A DNA stretch of 64,000 nucleotides from Mycolicibacterium aurum. GTDB taxonomy: Bacteria > Actinomycetota > Actinomycetes > Mycobacteriales > Mycobacteriaceae. Where the stretch lies: contig NZ_LR134356.1 of assembly GCF_900637195.1 (NCBI RefSeq), positions 682,001 to 746,000 on the forward strand, given 5' to 3'. The position numbers and the translations under genes are program-made. The notes under the pieces were generated by a model that saw only the letters and a program-made list of their open reading frames with translations, searched no databases and was not told the origin of the DNA. Shown one piece after another: positions 16,441-24,511 of this stretch (the stretch's first letter is position 1; every line of letters starts with the position of its first letter).

Positions 16441-16463
16441 GGGCCCAGACTAGGTCGGCGGGA

Positions 16464-17621
16464 CTACGGCCCCCAGGCGGGCCGGTCGGCCTTGGCGGCC
16501 TTATTGCCGAGCTTGCCGGTGCGTACCTGTGCGGCGAGGCTGTCGAGAATCACCCGTGAGCTCATCAGCGCGGTCTGTTCGGCCCAGTCGTAGGGCGGCG
16601 AACATTCGACCACCTCGAGGCCGGCCAGGCCGGGTTCGGACACCAACTTCACCAGGTTCAGCGCCTCCCGGGGCAGCAGGCCGCCGGGTTCGGGCCAGCC
16701 GGTGCCGGGCACGAAGCCGGCGTCGATCACGTCGATGTCGAACGACAGATACACCGCCTTGGCGCCCTTCCACGCGATCTCCAGCGCGGTCTCGGCGATC
16801 TTCTCGATCCCGACGCGCTCGACGTCGCCGACGGTGATGACCGTCGACTTGCGGTCACGGCCCACCTTGACGCCCTCGCGGGGGCTCTGCCAGCCGCCGA
16901 TGCCGATCTGGACCAGGTTCGTCGCGGGCGCGTTCTTGATGTTCGTGGCGTGGAACCACGGCGTGGTGTGCATCCGCTCGTCGAGGTCGGTTTCCTGGGT
17001 GTCGACGTGCCGGTCGAAGTGGATGATGCCGATGTTGCCGTCCATGTACGGCGCCAGGCCGCGGATGGTCGGGAAGCCGATGGAGTGGTCACCGCCCAGC
17101 ACGATGGGCATGACGCCCTTCTGCGCGACATGGGCCATCGCCTGGCTGATCTGGTCGAAGGACTTCTCCAGGTTGCCCGGGATGGTGAACACGTCGCCGA
17201 TGTCGACCATGTTCAGCTGCTCGCGCAGGTCGACGCCGGACTCGTAGTTGTAGGTGCCGAACAGGTTGGTCGAGCGGCGGATGCCCTGCGGGCCGAATCG
17301 CGTGCCCGGACGGTAGGTGGCGCCGGCGTCCAGGGGGACGCCGAAGATGGCGACCTCGGCGTCGTCGACCTCGTTGACGTCTTCGATGAACGGGCACTTC
17401 AGGAAGGTGCCGCGCTCGCCGGCGAAGTGGGGCTTCTCGCCGCGCACGAACGTCGAGATGGTGCGGTCGTTGATGGTGGGTGCGGCCTCCAGGCCGAAGG
17501 TCAGCCCGCGGTCGATCTCCTCCCGCAGCCTGCGGTCGCCGAGGTTGGCCTCGGCCTGTTGCGCCCAGGCGCCTTCGGCGTTGGGCAGGGACGGATCCGG
17601 ACGGCCCGTGAATTCGGACAT
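16464..17621 (-). CDS. Ureohydrolase, probable guanidine hydrolase (usually annotated agmatinase)
   Basis: A 385-residue arginase/agmatinase-fold enzyme. Metal ligands are visible as GGDHS (176-180, His179), FDRHVD (Asp203, His205, Asp207) and FDIDVID (Asp295, Asp297). It is longer than ordinary agmatinases (about 300-320 residues), with an extra N-terminal segment, and the DAHxD motif reads DRHVD. Cyanobacterial nickel-dependent guanidine hydrolases (Sll1077/GdmH) are of similar length. A guanidine-III riboswitch motif immediately precedes the gene, and a divergent transporter has a guanidine-I riboswitch. I infer that the substrate is guanidine, cleaved to urea and ammonia; agmatine or guanidinoacids are not excluded. 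SD GAGGAG. Confidence 0.85.
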   Translation of the reverse strand: MSEFTGRPDPSLPNAEGAWAQQAEANLGDRRLREEIDRGLTFGLEAAPTINDRTISTFVRGEKPHFAGERGTFLKCPFIEDVNEVDDAEVAIFGVPLDAGATYRPGTRFGPQGIRRSTNLFGTYNYESGVDLREQLNMVDIGDVFTIPGNLEKSFDQISQAMAHVAQKGVMPIVLGGDHSIGFPTIRGLAPYMDGNIGIIHFDRHVDTQETDLDERMHTTPWFHATNIKNAPATNLVQIGIGGWQSPREGVKVGRDRKSTVITVGDVERVGIEKIAETALEIAWKGAKAVYLSFDIDVIDAGFVPGTGWPEPGGLLPREALNLVKLVSEPGLAGLEVVECSPPYDWAEQTALMSSRVILDSLAAQVRTGKLGNKAAKADRPAWGP

Positions 17622-17634
17622 GCGAACTCCTCAA

Positions 17635-17676
17635 GCGCCGTCTTGTCGCTGACCGGGTACGACGCACCTCGTCCGG
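17635..17676 (-). promoter_or_regulatory. guanidine-III (ykkC-III) riboswitch
   Basis: On the minus strand this 42-base stretch reads CCGGACGAGGTGCG, then TCGTACCCGGTCAG, then CGACAAGACGGCGC. It matches the ykkC-III consensus, as in the crystallised Thermobifida fusca RNA, apart from one substitution and one inserted base by my recollection. The 3' end of the motif is followed within a few bases by the GAGGAG ribosome site and the ATG of the ureohydrolase at 17621, the usual arrangement for control of translation by guanidine. Confidence 0.85.
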
Positions 17677-17860
17677 GGCGCCGGATCCCACGGCGCCTTC
17701 GGCCATTGTTGGCACGTCCGCGAATTCCTGTCCAGCGGTATCCATTTCCCGGGTCGCTTCGCTCCAGCCCGCCGAGAAGGAAACGCATCGTTAACACCGC
17801 GTGCTACGTCGCGTAACGCGCCGGGTCTTTCCTGGGCAGCGACCCACTGGTGAATCAAGT

Positions 17861-17974
17861 GGGGCGCGTCTAGGGTTCCGCCGTTGTTCGGGTCTGGTCC
17901 GAGAGACGCAGGCGGCCGGCACCGAAGCGCGACCGTTCCACGGCGGGACAAAAGCCCGGGAGACTCCAGCGCTC
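17861..17974 (+). promoter_or_regulatory. guanidine-I (ykkC) riboswitch
   Basis: All three signature blocks of the ykkC class are present in order: GTCTAGGGTTCCG (17868-17880), CTGGTCCGAGAGA (17894-17906) and CACGGCGGGACAAAAGCCC followed by GGGAGA (17939-17963). The flanks can form the closing P1 helix. It ends about 16 bases before the ATG of the symporter gene. Guanidine binding by this class normally turns expression on. Confidence 0.9.
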
Positions 17975-17977
17975 AAC

Positions 17978-17988
17978 AGGAGGCTCCT
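17978..17988 (+). promoter_or_regulatory. ribosome site of the symporter within a self-complementary sequence
   Basis: AGGAGGCTCCT contains the AGGAGG ribosome site and its own complement CTCCT. A strand-internal pairing, or pairing with the riboswitch 3' side, could hide the site, giving a possible translational output for the guanidine-I aptamer just upstream. Confidence 0.45.
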
Positions 17989-17990
17989 CA

Positions 17991-19514
17991 ATGATTCTCA
18001 TCGGTGTGGCGATCAGCATCGCGGTCGTCGTGGCCGTCGGCTTCTATGTGTCCAAACGCATCGAAGGCGACAGCTCCAATTTCCTTGTCGGCGGCCGCAT
18101 GCTGCCGTTCTGGTTGGTCGGTGGTGCGCTCATGGGCGCGTCGGTGGACACCAACGCCACGCTCGGCAACACCGACCTGGCGTTCGAGTTCGGCTTCTGG
18201 GCCGGCGCCTGCCTGCCTCTGGGCCTGGCGCTGTGCCTGACGCTGACCGGCATCTTCTTCGCCAAGCCGATGAACCGGATGGGGTTGACGTCCTTCCCCG
18301 ACTACTACCGGCTGCGGTTCGGCCGGTCGGTCGAGGTGGGCGCGTCGGTGCTGCTGGCCGTCGCGTTCTGCATGCTGGTCGCGGGCAACCTGGTGGCCGG
18401 CGGTCTGCTGTTCAACTACTTCCTCGGTATGCCCTACTGGCTCGGTGTGGTGTTGATCGCGGCCATCGCGGTCGCCTACACCGGCACCGGCGGGCTGATC
18501 GCCGACGCCTACACCGCGATCATCCAGATGACGCTGATCCTGGTCGGCGCCATCGGCCTGTTCGTCTGGATGTCCACCACGAACGGCATCAACATCGCCG
18601 AGGGCACCGGACCTTTCGCGCTCGGGCAGCTGTCGGATCCGGCGCAGGGCGCGGTCATCAACTGGGCGACGCTGATCGCCCTCGGCATCGGTGACATCGT
18701 CGCGATCGACTTCATGGCGCGCGTCTTCTCCGCCAAGTCGCCCGCTGCCGCACGCAAGGCATGCTTCACCGCTGCCGCCGGCACGGTCGCCATCTGCGTG
18801 CCGTTCGGGCTGGTGGTGCTGGCCGCGCACTCCTTCATGCCCGAGGAGCTCGACGGGCCGGTGCTGTTCGTGCTGCTGGACCAGTACGCACCCGTGGGGT
18901 TGACGGTGCTGGTGCTCTGCGGTCTGGTGGGCGCCTCGATGAGCACCGCCAACGGCGCGATCCTGGCCATCTCCAACGTCTGCGTGCGCAACCTCGGCGG
19001 TGTGCGTCGTGTCCACGTGCCCGGTCAGAAGGACCCGCTGTTGCGGGCCACCCGCATCGCGATGGTGCCGATGACGCTGTTCTCGATCGTGTTCGCCATC
19101 TACGTCCAGCAGACCGGGATCCTGCTCACGCTGGCCTTCGATCTGATGCTGGCCTGCCTGGTGGTGCCCTTCATCCTCGGGCTGGTGTGGCGCCGCGGCA
19201 CCACCACGGCCGCGATCGCCGCGATCGCCGTCGGCTTCGTCGTCCGGATCGGGCTGTTCGTGATGACCCCGACGATGTTCGGCGTCGAGAACACCATCCT
19301 CTACATCCCGAACAACCTCGTCGACGCCTCGTTCGACGGCTGGCCCACGTTCATCGCATTCGCCGCCGGGTTGGTCACCTACGTGGCGGTGTCGCTGGCG
19401 ACCAAGCCCGCGCTGCTGCGTGGGCTGGACATCCAGGTGGCGCAGGACGTCGAGGACGCGCTCGCCGACCCGGATCGTTTCGAGAAGGAGCCGGTACTGG
19501 CGAAGGCGACCTAG
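17991..19514 (+). CDS. sodium:solute symporter family transporter, probable guanidine-linked
   Basis: A 507-residue SSS-family carrier with about 13 hydrophobic segments. Family features include FLVGGRMLPFWLVGGALMGASVDTNATLGNTDLAFEFGFWAG near the N-terminus and TSFPDYYRLRFG. Relatives move proline, pantothenate, urea or other solutes with sodium. The guanidine-I riboswitch in its leader and the divergent ureohydrolase with its own guanidine riboswitch point to guanidine, or a guanidine-derived compound, as cargo; this is inference. Known guanidine riboswitch regulons mostly use SMR exporters or ABC importers, so an SSS carrier would be unusual. Confidence 0.85.
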   Translation: MILIGVAISIAVVVAVGFYVSKRIEGDSSNFLVGGRMLPFWLVGGALMGASVDTNATLGNTDLAFEFGFWAGACLPLGLALCLTLTGIFFAKPMNRMGLTSFPDYYRLRFGRSVEVGASVLLAVAFCMLVAGNLVAGGLLFNYFLGMPYWLGVVLIAAIAVAYTGTGGLIADAYTAIIQMTLILVGAIGLFVWMSTTNGINIAEGTGPFALGQLSDPAQGAVINWATLIALGIGDIVAIDFMARVFSAKSPAAARKACFTAAAGTVAICVPFGLVVLAAHSFMPEELDGPVLFVLLDQYAPVGLTVLVLCGLVGASMSTANGAILAISNVCVRNLGGVRRVHVPGQKDPLLRATRIAMVPMTLFSIVFAIYVQQTGILLTLAFDLMLACLVVPFILGLVWRRGTTTAAIAAIAVGFVVRIGLFVMTPTMFGVENTILYIPNNLVDASFDGWPTFIAFAAGLVTYVAVSLATKPALLRGLDIQVAQDVEDALADPDRFEKEPVLAKAT

Positions 19515-19533
19515 GCCGCCCGAGCCGGCCGTC

Positions 19534-20331
19534 TCACCCGACGGGCGCGACGGCGTACCACGGGACCGTGAGCACGCCGTCGCGCAGGCTGCGCCGCGGG
19601 GCGACCACCGGAAAGCCCTCGGAGACAAGCAGATCCATCATGGCGCGCCAACGCACCCGTGGCCCGAACACGCCGTGGCCGGCAACGCTGGCCCAGGCGC
19701 GGTCGGCCGCGCGGAGCAGCGTGTGGATGGGCTGGCCGTCGACGTTGTGATGGATGAGCACCTTGGGTAGCCGCTCGGCGAGTTCGGAGGGCCGCTCGAT
19801 GGCGAAGGGGTCGCAGGCCAGTGTCAGGCTCACCGCGGAGGTGGCGTCCAGCAGCACCCAGCAGCACAGCCGGCCCAGCTCGTCACACGTGCCGTCGACG
19901 ATCAACCCGCCCGGCGCGATGCCGCGCTGCATGGCGGCCCACGCGTCGTGCACCGCCTCGACCGGGTACTGGCGCAGGACGTTGAAGGCACGCACCAGGA
20001 TCGGTCGGTGCCCCGCCAATTCGAAACCACCGAGCGCGAATTCGACGCCCGGTGCCCGTCCGTCCCGGACGGCGGCCTGCCCGGCACGCACCCGGTCGGG
20101 TTCGATCTCGAGTCCGACGACGCGGACTTCCGCGCGCACCCGGCGCAGCCGCATCGCCAGCTCCAGGGTGGTCACCGGCTTCGCGCCGTAACCGAGATCG
20201 ACGACCAGCGGATCGGGGGAGGACTGCAGCGCGGTGCGGACCCGGGACGAGTGCACCAGCCACCGGTCGCTGCGACGCAGCCGGTTGTGTCCCGTGGTGC
20301 CCCGGGTCACCTGACCGATGGGGGCGCCCAT
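19534..20331 (-). CDS. class I SAM-dependent methyltransferase-like protein
   Basis: 265 residues with a Rossmann-type SAM site, VVDLGYGAKPVTTLELAMRL (motif I), an acidic motif II (VVGLEIEPDRV) and later GGLIVDGTCDELGR. The substrate is unknown. The motif-I region (GYGAKP) is shared with a group of actinobacterial proteins of unknown role. It is transcribed convergently to the symporter, 19 bp apart, and is probably co-transcribed with the DUF2505 gene upstream on the same strand (21-bp gap). Confidence 0.75.
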   Translation of the reverse strand: MGAPIGQVTRGTTGHNRLRRSDRWLVHSSRVRTALQSSPDPLVVDLGYGAKPVTTLELAMRLRRVRAEVRVVGLEIEPDRVRAGQAAVRDGRAPGVEFALGGFELAGHRPILVRAFNVLRQYPVEAVHDAWAAMQRGIAPGGLIVDGTCDELGRLCCWVLLDATSAVSLTLACDPFAIERPSELAERLPKVLIHHNVDGQPIHTLLRAADRAWASVAGHGVFGPRVRWRAMMDLLVSEGFPVVAPRRSLRDGVLTVPWYAVAPVG

Positions 20332-20352
20332 GACGCGATGATAGAGCCCTAA

Positions 20353-20865
20353 TCAGCCGTTCTCGGTGATCCACACCGTGGTGAAGCGTTGCTCGGCGAT
20401 CACGAGGTCCACCAGCTGGCTCCCGATGAAGTTCTCGATCTTGCCGCCGACGAGCGGCACCCGCACCTCCACGTTGGCCGACAACGCCATTCGTGACGTG
20501 GCGCCGGCCGCCGTCGGCGCCAGCACCGCATCGCCGGTGAGATTGACCGGCGCGCCGGGAATCGAGCCACGAACCACCGCGGTGGCCCGCCCGTCGAGCA
20601 CCGGTGTCCATGTCTCCTCGCGGACGAAGCTCAGATCGCCGCGATGGAACTGGGTCACGACCGCGGGCAGGCGGTCGGCGCGCAGCGTCTGGGTCGTTCT
20701 GATCCGAATGCCGCCCTCGGCGCCGATCGTCATGTCGTCGAGCGTCGCGTGGTCGGCGCCGGAATCGGCGAGACGGACCAGCCAGTACTGCTCGTCGGCG
20801 AATGCGCGGTGCACCTGCTCGACTGTGCCGTCGTATTCGGCGGCCATGTCGAATGAACGTGGCAT
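20353..20865 (-). CDS. DUF2505 family protein (Rv0481c-like)
   Basis: 170 residues with a START/polyketide-cyclase-like pattern: MPRSFDMAAEYDGTVEQVHRAFADEQYWLVRLADSG at the start, beta-rich middle, and a C-terminal helix (GGKIENFIGSQLVDLVIAEQRFT). Such folds bind small hydrophobic ligands, but no activity is known for DUF2505. It is divergent from murB, with 26 bp between the start codons, so the promoters must overlap. Confidence 0.8.
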   Translation of the reverse strand: MPRSFDMAAEYDGTVEQVHRAFADEQYWLVRLADSGADHATLDDMTIGAEGGIRIRTTQTLRADRLPAVVTQFHRGDLSFVREETWTPVLDGRATAVVRGSIPGAPVNLTGDAVLAPTAAGATSRMALSANVEVRVPLVGGKIENFIGSQLVDLVIAEQRFTTVWITENG

Positions 20866-20891
20866 AGCTGGCCACGCTACCGTTACCGGCC

Positions 20892-21941
20892 GTGGGCACT
20901 TCGTTGTTGGGCGGCGTGCCGTTTGCCGAGAACGTGCCGCTGGCGCCGCTGACCACGCTGCGCGTCGGACCCCTGGCTCACCGGCTCGCCACGTGCGTCA
21001 CCACCGAGCAGGTGGTCGCCGCGGTGCTCGCCGCGGGCCCGGAGGCGGTGGTGCTGGCCGGCGGCTCGAACGTGGTGCTGGCCGACGATCTGGCCGGTCT
21101 GACCGTCGTGCGGCTGGCGAACGACGCGATCGTGGTCGACGGCGCCGTGCTGCGCGCCGAGGCGGGGGCGGGGTGGGACGACGTCGTGGCCGTCTCGCTG
21201 GCGCACGGCCTGGGCGGTCTGGAATGCCTGTCGGGCATCCCCGGTTCGGCAGGCGCCACGCCGGTGCAGAACGTCGGCGCGTACGGGTCTGAGGTCGCCG
21301 ACACCATCACCAGGGTGCGGCTGCTCGATCGCGCCACCGGCGAGGATCGCTGGGTCTCCCCGGACTTTCTCGAATTCGGTTATCGCACAAGCATTCTGAA
21401 GCACTCCGCGGCCTGGGTGGTGCTGGAGGTGGAGTTCACGCTGAACCAGGACGGTCTCAGTGCCCCGCTGCGGTACGGCGAGCTTGCCACCGTGCTGGGT
21501 GTCGAACCGGGGCGGCGGGGCGACCCGGCGCAGGTGCGCGCGGCGGTGCTGGCTCTGCGCGCGCGCAAGGGCATGGTCCTCGATGAACCCGACCACGACA
21601 CGTGGAGCGTGGGGTCCTTCTTCACCAACCCCGTGGTGACCCGTGCCGAGTTCGACCGGCTGGCCGCCGAGGTGGACGGCACCGTCCCGCATTACCCCGC
21701 CCCCGACGGGGTGAAGCTCGCCGCGGGCTGGCTGGTGGAGCGCGCCGGGTTCGGCAAGGGTTATCCCGGCAACGACGCCCCGGCCCGGTTGTCCACCAAG
21801 CACGCGCTGGCGCTGACCAACCGCGGCCACGCCACCACCGCCGACGTGATCGCCCTGGCCAGGACGGTGCGCGACGGGGTCAGGGCCACATTCGGGATCG
21901 AACTCACACCCGAACCGATTCTGCTCGGGTGCGCGATCTAG
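20892..21941 (+). CDS. murB: UDP-N-acetylenolpyruvoylglucosamine reductase
   Basis: Reduces UDP-GlcNAc-enolpyruvate to UDP-MurNAc in cytosolic peptidoglycan synthesis, using FAD and NADPH. It has 349 residues: FAD-binding segments [13 protein letters not shown] and [14 protein letters not shown], the phosphate-binding [19 protein letters not shown], and the C-terminal substrate domain with [12 protein letters not shown], which contains the catalytic serine. It starts at GTG 20892. The L,D-transpeptidase gene follows 15 bp later, an envelope pair conserved in mycobacteria. Confidence 0.95.
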   Translation: MGTSLLGGVPFAENVPLAPLTTLRVGPLAHRLATCVTTEQVVAAVLAAGPEAVVLAGGSNVVLADDLAGLTVVRLANDAIVVDGAVLRAEAGAGWDDVVAVSLAHGLGGLECLSGIPGSAGATPVQNVGAYGSEVADTITRVRLLDRATGEDRWVSPDFLEFGYRTSILKHSAAWVVLEVEFTLNQDGLSAPLRYGELATVLGVEPGRRGDPAQVRAAVLALRARKGMVLDEPDHDTWSVGSFFTNPVVTRAEFDRLAAEVDGTVPHYPAPDGVKLAAGWLVERAGFGKGYPGNDAPARLSTKHALALTNRGHATTADVIALARTVRDGVRATFGIELTPEPILLGCAI

Positions 21942-21956
21942 GTACCCTGGATCCAC

Positions 21957-23255
21957 GTGAGCCCCGCAAACCCGCTGCCGTCGCTGACCAGACGGCGTGC
22001 CCTCGCCGCCCTCGCGGTCGGCGTCGTCGCACCGGGTGCGCTGGCGGCCTGTATGTCCACCGACGGAAAGCCCTCGCAAGGGGCGGACGCCGAGGACGCG
22101 CCGAAGACCCCGACCGTCACCTACGAGCCCTCCAACGGCTCGGTCGACGTCGCGCCCACCGGGCGGATCGGCATCGACGTCTCCGACGGCCGGTTCCAGA
22201 AGGTCAGCCTGGTCAACGACAGCGGGACCGTCGTCAAAGGCGCCCTGAACCGGGACCGCACCGCGTTCACCATCAGCGAGCCGCTGGGGTACGGCACCTC
22301 GTACACCTGGGGTGGCTCGGTTGTCGGCGAGGACGGCAAGGCCGTGCCCGTCGAGGGGACGTTCACCACGATCGACCCGGTCACTCAGGTCAACGGCCAG
22401 TTCCAGCTGTCCGACGGACAGACCGTCGGCGTGGCGGCGCCGATCATCCTGCAGTTCGACGCCGCGATCGCCGAGAAGGACCGGCCCGAGGTCGAGAAAG
22501 CGCTCAAGGTGACCACGACGCCGTCGGTCGAAGGCAGCTGGGCGTGGCTGCCGGACGAGGTCGGCGGCTCCCGCGTGCACTGGCGGACCAAGGAGTACTA
22601 CCCGGCCGGCACCACCGTGCACGTCGACGCCGACCTCTACGGCGTGCCATTCGGCGACGGCGCCTACGGTGCCGCCGACTCGACCCTGGACTTCACCATC
22701 GGGCGCTTCCAGGTGGTCAAGGCCGAGGCGTCGTCTCACCAGATCGAGGTCATCACCGATGCCGGCGTCATCATGACGCTGCCGTGCAGTTACGGCGAAG
22801 GAGATCTGGACCGCAACGTGACCCGGAGCGGGATCCACGTGGTCACCGAGAAGTACGAGGACTTCTACATGACCAATCCCGCGGCCGGTTACGCGAATGT
22901 GCGCGAGCGGTTCGCGGTGCGGATCTCCAACAACGGCGAGTTCATCCACGCCAATCCGGCCAGCTCGGGGGCGCAGGGCAACAGCAACGTCACCAACGGC
23001 TGCATCAACCTCTCGACCGAGGACGCCGAGCAGTACTTCAACACGGCGATATACGGCGACCCGGTCGAGGTGACGGGCACGCGGATCCAGCTGTCCTATG
23101 CCGACGGCGACATCTGGGACTGGGCCGTGCCGTGGGACGAGTGGGCGTCCATGTCCGCGCTGTCGGATGCCGACAAGCCCGGTGAGATCCCGAGCACCGC
23201 ACCCGCGACGCCGTCGGACGCGCCGCAGCCGGTGGGCGGCCGCCCCGGCGGGTAG
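21957..23255 (+). CDS. lprQ: L,D-transpeptidase lipoprotein (LdtMt5/LprQ type)
   Basis: 432 residues. A Tat-like RR signal ([12 protein letters not shown]) ends in the lipobox LAAC, so the protein is anchored outside the membrane. Two Ig-like domains (about 50-250) precede the YkuD catalytic domain with IHANP and the [11 protein letters not shown] active-site cysteine. It makes 3-3 cross-links in peptidoglycan. The C-terminus is Pro/Ala/Gly-rich. It corresponds to Rv0483 in position and layout and is co-oriented with murB. Confidence 0.92.
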   Translation: MSPANPLPSLTRRRALAALAVGVVAPGALAACMSTDGKPSQGADAEDAPKTPTVTYEPSNGSVDVAPTGRIGIDVSDGRFQKVSLVNDSGTVVKGALNRDRTAFTISEPLGYGTSYTWGGSVVGEDGKAVPVEGTFTTIDPVTQVNGQFQLSDGQTVGVAAPIILQFDAAIAEKDRPEVEKALKVTTTPSVEGSWAWLPDEVGGSRVHWRTKEYYPAGTTVHVDADLYGVPFGDGAYGAADSTLDFTIGRFQVVKAEASSHQIEVITDAGVIMTLPCSYGEGDLDRNVTRSGIHVVTEKYEDFYMTNPAAGYANVRERFAVRISNNGEFIHANPASSGAQGNSNVTNGCINLSTEDAEQYFNTAIYGDPVEVTGTRIQLSYADGDIWDWAVPWDEWASMSALSDADKPGEIPSTAPATPSDAPQPVGGRPGG

Positions 23256-23270
23256 GCGTGTGGCGACGCG

Positions 23271-23393
23271 TTATTCGTCGCCGGTCCAGAAGGCTTCCAG
23301 GACCATCTTGTCCAGGGTGGTCGGCTCCAACATCGCTTCGAACTGCTGGTCCACGAGTGCCGGGTCGATCAACGGCCGGGTCAGAGTTGCCAT
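23271..23393 (-). CDS. candidate 40-residue small protein
   Basis: An ATG at 23393 opens a 40-codon frame starting MATLTRPLIDPALVDQQFEA and ending EAFWTGDE before TAA. A GAGGA ribosome-like site lies about 9 bases upstream. Third codon positions are G/C in roughly five of six codons, as in the surrounding genes, although that also holds for shadow frames in this genome. It sits alone in the 269-bp gap between lprQ and the SDR gene, downstream of the SDR stop. No function is recognised. Confidence 0.5.
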   Translation of the reverse strand: MATLTRPLIDPALVDQQFEAMLEPTTLDKMVLEAFWTGDE

Positions 23394-23524
23394 CTCGGTC
23401 CTCGCTTCGGGTTGCTTCGTTGTCGGAGGTCTCTAGAGCCTTCCGCAGTAAACGAAGAAGTTCCCGTGGGTTTTGCCAAGAAATTGACGGTGAAAGTGCT
23501 GACAATCTCCTGAGAGCCCGGGCG

Positions 23525-24280
23525 CTACGTCCGGTTGAAGCGTGACCCACTGGCGCCGCTGACCTGATCTCGCGGGCGGACCACGATCAGATCCAGGTCG
23601 ACGTGCGACGGGCGGCCGGCGACGAAGCCGACCACCTCGGCGATGTCCTCGGCCACCAGGGGCGTGACGCCCTGATACACCTTCTCGGCGCGCTCCTCGT
23701 CGCCGTCGAATCGGTTCAGTGAGAAGTCGGTCTTGACCATTCCAGGGGCAATCTCGGTGAGCCGCACCGGTTTCCCGAGGAGCTCGCTGCGCAGTGTGCG
23801 GTGCACGACGCCCTGCGCGTGCTTGGCCGAGGTGTAGCCGCCACCGTTGTCGTAGATCTCCACCGCGGCGATCGAGGTGATCGTGATGATCAGCCCGTCC
23901 CCGGAGTCGATCAGCTTGGGCAGCAGCGCCTTGGTCACATGCAGCGTGCCCAGCACATTGGCCTCCCACATCCAGCGCCAGTGCTCGACGTCGGCGTCGG
24001 CGATGGACTCCAGGCCACGGGCGCCACCGGCGTTGTTGACGAGCACATCCACGCGATCCAGCCGCCCGGCCAGCGCCGCCACGGCCGTCGAATCAGTGAC
24101 GTCCGCCACAATCGCCGAGCCGTCGATCTCGGCCGCCAGCGCCGCGATGGGTTCCTCGCGCCGGGCCACGCAGACGACGTGAAAGCCTTGGGCGGCAAGA
24201 GTTCTCGCGGTTGCTTCACCGATTCCCGCGCTGGCTCCGGTGACCACCGCGACCGGGCGCGCATCTGAAGGAGTCGTCAT
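23525..24280 (-). CDS. short-chain dehydrogenase/reductase (Rv0484c-like)
   Basis: A 251-residue classical SDR: cofactor motif VTGASAGIGEATA at residue about 14, NNAGG, catalytic Ser in ITSIAAVE and YTSAK (Tyr-x-x-x-Lys). The sequence VARREE after the second strand suggests NADP preference. The substrate is unknown. It is convergent with the lprQ direction and divergent from the ROK-type regulator gene. Confidence 0.88.
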   Translation of the reverse strand: MTTPSDARPVAVVTGASAGIGEATARTLAAQGFHVVCVARREEPIAALAAEIDGSAIVADVTDSTAVAALAGRLDRVDVLVNNAGGARGLESIADADVEHWRWMWEANVLGTLHVTKALLPKLIDSGDGLIITITSIAAVEIYDNGGGYTSAKHAQGVVHRTLRSELLGKPVRLTEIAPGMVKTDFSLNRFDGDEERAEKVYQGVTPLVAEDIAEVVGFVAGRPSHVDLDLIVVRPRDQVSGASGSRFNRT

Positions 24281-24511
24281 GGACTCAACAGTAGGCCCTC
24301 GCTGCCTCTCGCTTCGATCTTCACGCGGGTGCTCCTCGAGTGCTAAGTTGGCCGCGTGTACCGGAATAGTCAGGCAGTCTTCGCTGCCCCGCGGCGTGCG
24401 TGTTGTTGTTGCGCACCTCGCCGCGCCTGACTGCGCCCGGACTGATCAAGTCCTGCTGAGTCCCAAGGTGTGGCCCCGACCCACCGACTGACTCGCCCAA
24501 AGGACAATCCC
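24281..24511. other. intergenic region between SDR and ROK-family gene
   Basis: 231 bp separating two divergent genes. It should hold both promoters. No convincing -10/-35 pair, palindrome or RNA structure stood out by eye. Confidence 0.4.

Noticed and set aside
16464..17621. Plain annotation as agmatinase (speB)
   Set aside because: Length, the DRHVD motif and the guanidine-III leader argue for a guanidine-type substrate; agmatinase kept only as an alternative.
17988..19628. 546-codon minus-strand frame over the symporter gene
   Set aside because: Antisense shadow of a well-supported membrane transporter; low-complexity, Asp/His/Arg-rich translation.
20883..22949. Very long open frame on the minus strand over murB and the L,D-transpeptidase gene
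   Set aside because: It is the antisense of two clear genes; composition (Gly/Arg/His/Val-rich, no motifs) is typical of shadow frames in GC-rich DNA.
23038..23550. 170-codon minus-strand frame spanning the lprQ-SDR gap
   Set aside because: Arg/Pro/Ser-rich with no protein features; the 40-codon frame in the same gap is more credible.
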